NCBI GenBank assembly: GCA_946188105.1
Contig: CAMHTQ010000001.1
Coordinates: 149,026 to 213,025, forward strand
Length of the DNA: 64,000 bases
Direction: 5' to 3'
Origin: an uncultured Alphaproteobacteria bacterium
Lineage (GTDB): Bacteria > Pseudomonadota > Alphaproteobacteria > Rs-D84
In this document: positions 62,774 through 64,000 of the stretch, one piece after another
How positions within the stretch are numbered: position 1 is the first letter of the stretch
How the letters are laid out: each line of letters begins with the position of its first letter
Notes under the pieces: generated by a model
The model's database searches: none
What the model was told of the DNA's origin: nothing
The model's input: only the letters and a program-made list of their open reading frames with translations
Made by a program: the position numbers and the translations under genes

Positions 62774-62953
62774 TTATTTTTCAACGATTTCAACCAAGTG
62801 TGAAACACGAGCAACCATGCCGCGTACACTTTCTGTATCGTTTAATTCTTTTGTTTTACCAATACGTCCCAAACCCAAAGCCAACACAATTTTGCGTTGA
62901 TATTCTGGACGACCGATAATGCTTTTTACTTGTTTTACAATTATTTTAGCCAT
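62774..62953 (-). CDS. rpmD: 50S ribosomal protein L30
   Basis: L30 (59 aa), read from ATG at 62951-62953 to TAA at 62774-62776. The product starts MAKIIVKQVKSIIGRPE and contains LALGLGRIGKTKELNDTESVRGMV, typical of bacterial L30. It lies between rpsE and rplO, the normal place. Confidence 0.96.
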   Translation of the reverse strand: MAKIIVKQVKSIIGRPEYQRKIVLALGLGRIGKTKELNDTESVRGMVARVSHLVEIVEK

Positions 62954-62982
62954 GTCTAATCTCCATACTTTGTGTTTGTATA

Positions 62983-63546
62983 TTATTTTGCTTCAGCTTC
63001 TTCTGCAACTTCCAACTTTTTGCCATCACGACCAGCAATGATTTCTGCAACTGTTTTGCCACGACGAGCAGCAACAGTTTTTGGAGAATTCATTTTTGCA
63101 AATGCCAAGAAAGCAGCACGGATCATATTGTTTGGATTATTTGAACCTTGGGACTTAACCACAACGTCTTGGATTCCCAAACATTCAAATACAGAACGCA
63201 AAGCACCACCAGCAATAATACCAGTACCTGGAACAGCACTGCGAACGACCAATTTACTTGCACCATATTTAGAAGAAATATCATGATGCAATGTACGACC
63301 TTCTTTCAAAGGAACTCTGATCATTTTCGCTTTTGCAGCCTTGGTTGCTTTTTGAACAGCAGCCTGAACTTCCAATGCTTTACCTTTACCAAAACCAACG
63401 CGACCTGCTTTGTCTCCAACAACAACTAATGCTGAAAAAGACATGTTACGTCCGCCCTTCACTGTTTTTGAAACGCGGTTGATAGAAACTAATTTATCTA
63501 CCAAGTTATCTGTTTGTAACTTTTTATCATCAAAACGTGCCATCAT
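62983..63546 (-). CDS. rpsE: 30S ribosomal protein S5
   Basis: S5 helps accuracy and the mRNA helicase activity at the entry site. The 187-residue protein has [44 protein letters not shown] and the C-terminal domain with [26 protein letters not shown] short Ala/Glu tail is extra. A second ATG directly follows the first, so the start could be 63543. Confidence 0.98.
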   Translation of the reverse strand: MMARFDDKKLQTDNLVDKLVSINRVSKTVKGGRNMSFSALVVVGDKAGRVGFGKGKALEVQAAVQKATKAAKAKMIRVPLKEGRTLHHDISSKYGASKLVVRSAVPGTGIIAGGALRSVFECLGIQDVVVKSQGSNNPNNMIRAAFLAFAKMNSPKTVAARRGKTVAEIIAGRDGKKLEVAEEAEAK

Positions 63547-63561
63547 AAAATCTCCGTTTTA

Positions 63562-63918
63562 TTAAATTCTAACACCACCTGCGCGAATCGCTTCACACAG
63601 AGCTTTTACACGACCATGATAACGATAACCACCACGATCAAAATAACAATTGTCAGCAATGCCTGCCTTAACAGCACGTTCAGCAAAGGTTTTACCAACT
63701 AATTCTGCACCAGCAATATTCCAACCTTTTGCAGCAAAGCCTTTTTCTTTACTGGATGCAGCACACAATGTATGACCACGAGTGTCATCAATCGCCTGAA
63801 TCTCGATATGACGACCAGAACGAAAAACCGACAAACGGATCTTTCCAGGATTTTTTCTTTTCAACGCAGAGCGATTTGCTAATGTGCGTCTTTCTTCTGA
63901 AGTCAAATGTTTTAACAT
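63562..63918 (-). CDS. rplR: 50S ribosomal protein L18
   Basis: L18 binds 5S r[32 protein letters not shown] and the C-terminal [27 protein letters not shown] (last segment [14 protein letters not shown]) are typical. The 118-residue length is normal. It follows rplF and precedes rpsE in standard order. Confidence 0.98.
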   Translation of the reverse strand: MLKHLTSEERRTLANRSALKRKNPGKIRLSVFRSGRHIEIQAIDDTRGHTLCAASSKEKGFAAKGWNIAGAELVGKTFAERAVKAGIADNCYFDRGGYRYHGRVKALCEAIRAGGVRI

Positions 63919-63966
63919 TTCATTTCCTTTTTTCTCAATTTCCGTAACAGCGGAAATTACTATTTA

Positions 63967-64000
63967 TTATTTCTTTTTACCTTCCTTACGACGAATCGCT
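63967..64000 (-). CDS. rplF: 50S ribosomal protein L6 (partial, C-terminus only)
   Basis: Only the last ten codons are in the window, reading AIRRKEGKKK then TAA at 63967-63969. The RRKEGKKK ending is the usual L6 C-terminus, and the position immediately before rplR fits. Confidence 0.88.
   Translation of the reverse strand, partial: AIRRKEGKKK

Overview
The window looks like part of the chromosome of an AT-rich, host-associated alphaproteobacterium, probably an uncultured gut lineage. The evidence is a CcrM-type DNA methyltransferase, alphaproteobacterial forms of the ribosomal proteins, RpoA and ClpXP, a secreted bile-salt-hydrolase-type amidase (25762-26835), and a DUF4301 gene of a kind best known from Bacteroidetes. 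Placement below class is inference. There is no integrase, transposase or CRISPR array. Only three tRNAs (Gln, Ala, Leu) were found.

Layout. 1-1102: rpsF-rpsR-rplI (rplI partial). 1259-5295: envelope genes (DUF805, a MotA/TolQ-OmpA pair, an interrupted BOF gene, mscS). 5313-13745: three large secreted cysteine-rich paralogues around infA. 13790-24424: housekeeping block (clpX, clpP, pgk, rnhB, slt, nrdR, ccrM, HAD phosphatase) with small unknown genes and tRNA-Gln. 24525-32948: small membrane genes, the amidase, DUF1015, an ankyrin/cysteine secreted protein, rpsU, tRNA-Ala with two downstream 93-bp repeats, and an operon of a zeta-toxin-like kinase with two acyl-carrier-like proteins. 32972-43281: a short ClpB, a tandem pair of secreted proteins, enolase, DUF4301, rpmB, tRNA-Leu with a 176-bp repeat, a lipoprotein and a stand-alone FtsK-gamma protein. 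43312-57193: an autotransporter and more secreted cysteine-rich proteins. 57313-64000: the ribosomal operon rplF-rplR-rpsE-rpmD-rplO-secY-rpsM-rpsK-rpoA-rplQ, read on the minus strand and interrupted by an opposite-strand gene.

The most unusual content is the secretome. At least seven predicted exported proteins share short cysteine modules (C-x-x-[DN]-[FYWLI]-x-x-C spaced with C-x6-C), and most also carry a glycine-rich hydrophobic segment. Four of them share a strict five-cysteine N-terminal signature (C-x6-C-x4-C-x9-C-x-C). They resemble no family I can name and look like a lineage-specific, disulfide-rich surface or periplasmic system.

Other notable structures are tRNA 3'-end-derived repeats resembling in layout the E. 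coli tyrT/rtT locus; several genes whose start codon sits six or seven bases after a -10 box (leaderless candidates) beside genes with ordinary ribosome sites; a tandem duplication whose junction can be read at base level; and an in-frame stop that separates a signal peptide from its OB-fold domain.
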